Origin: Myrica gale
Taxonomy: Eukaryota > Streptophyta > Magnoliopsida > Fagales > Myricaceae
Length of the DNA stretch: 64,000 nt
Reading direction: 5' to 3'
Assembly: GCA_963930655.1 (NCBI GenBank)
Contig: OZ005615.1
Span: forward strand, 11,240,001-11,304,000
Below, piece after piece: positions 63,500 to 64,000 of the stretch. The first letter of the stretch is position 1, and every line of letters starts with the position of its first letter. The translations under genes and the position numbers were made by a program. Below the pieces are notes generated by a model. It was not told where the DNA came from, searched no databases, and saw only the letters and a list, made by a program, of their open reading frames with translations.

Positions 63500-64000
63500 C
63501 TGAAATGCATTGCAACCATAGGTCAGATCAAAGTGCTTAATAAACAACAGACTAAATCTACTACGAGAAATAACAATTGACAGTAAAGATATAATGAGAC
63601 GATAAAACATGGGACTGAAACAATAAGTAAGTTAGTGAATACAGAGTATACATCAAGGTCAAATTACATGGATAAAAAAAGTACACCCTAAGGATTAACC
63701 ATAAGAAGCAATGCTGCATCCATTCCTTGTTGATGCATATAAGAAAGTCCATGAGAGGGTTGGCTGTATGCCTTTGAGTCTTGCACAACTATATAGCACT
63801 AGGTTCTTGAAATATTTAGCTAGAGTTATATTATTGTAAATGTAGGTGCACAACTACTGTAGAGACATGTATTGATGTATAAGGAGCATAGCCAATAAGT
63901 TCAACCAATCAATTTACAACATTTCTCCCTGGTAATAACAACAAAAACACTAACGAAAAGAAGATACTAGCCTTTGTTACCAAAGACAAAGCACCCATCT

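Noticed and set aside
63960-64000. Possible upstream DnaJ exon on the minus strand at the window edge
   Set aside because: The text reads GCFVFGNK-like but no GT donor fits, and it does not match the J domain or Gly-rich linker; too short to call.

Overview
This is a plant nuclear window, almost certainly a dicot. The evidence is spliced genes with GT..AG introns, AT-rich noncoding DNA, plant-specific families (FAR1-related, DYW-type PPR, DAYSLEEPER-like, EREX) and plant transposon types (MULE, hAT and Tourist MITEs, a chromovirus LTR element). I cannot name the species. All calls come from reading the sequence and from memory of the families; no search was run.

Left part (1-18 kb): the 3' part of a FAR1-RELATED SEQUENCE gene (FRS6-like), two MULE-type MITEs, an old LTR-type fossil, and a second FRS copy (FRS8-like) that is a frameshifted pseudogene. 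Then come a hAT-like element split by a 907-bp palindromic MULE-type element, a five-exon Yippee-like gene, and a HUS1 (9-1-1 clamp) locus whose reading frame is broken twice. Middle (18.7-35 kb): an intact DYW-class PPR gene, a domesticated hAT transposase gene of the DAYSLEEPER type with a long 5'-UTR intron, and a transposon-rich gap holding a hAT MITE, a Harbinger derivative that keeps only a Myb-like ORF, LINE and LTR debris and two 179-bp Tourist-like MITEs. Right part (35.5-64 kb): a ten-exon EREX-like PX-domain gene, a nine-exon SRP54 gene on the minus strand, a recent Ty3/gypsy chromovirus inserted in the SRP54 upstream region, a small two-exon putative chloroplast membrane protein gene facing the other way, and the 3' seven exons of a chloroplast-type DnaJ gene that runs off the right edge.

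The genes do not form one pathway. From memory, Arabidopsis FRS6 and HUS1 are neighbours (At1g52520/At1g52530) and EREX and this PPR are neighbours (At3g15920/At3g15930), so the window seems to join two conserved gene blocks. The most interesting signals are: (1) a series of very short A-tailed insertions (11-21 bp) between direct repeats of 13-30 bp, which look like LINE insertions reduced almost to the tail; (2) the LTR element that separates SRP54 from its old upstream region, in the same orientation as SRP54, with an open frame running from the LTR into the SRP54 start; (3) decay of HUS1; and (4) the large GC-rich palindrome nested in a hAT-like element.
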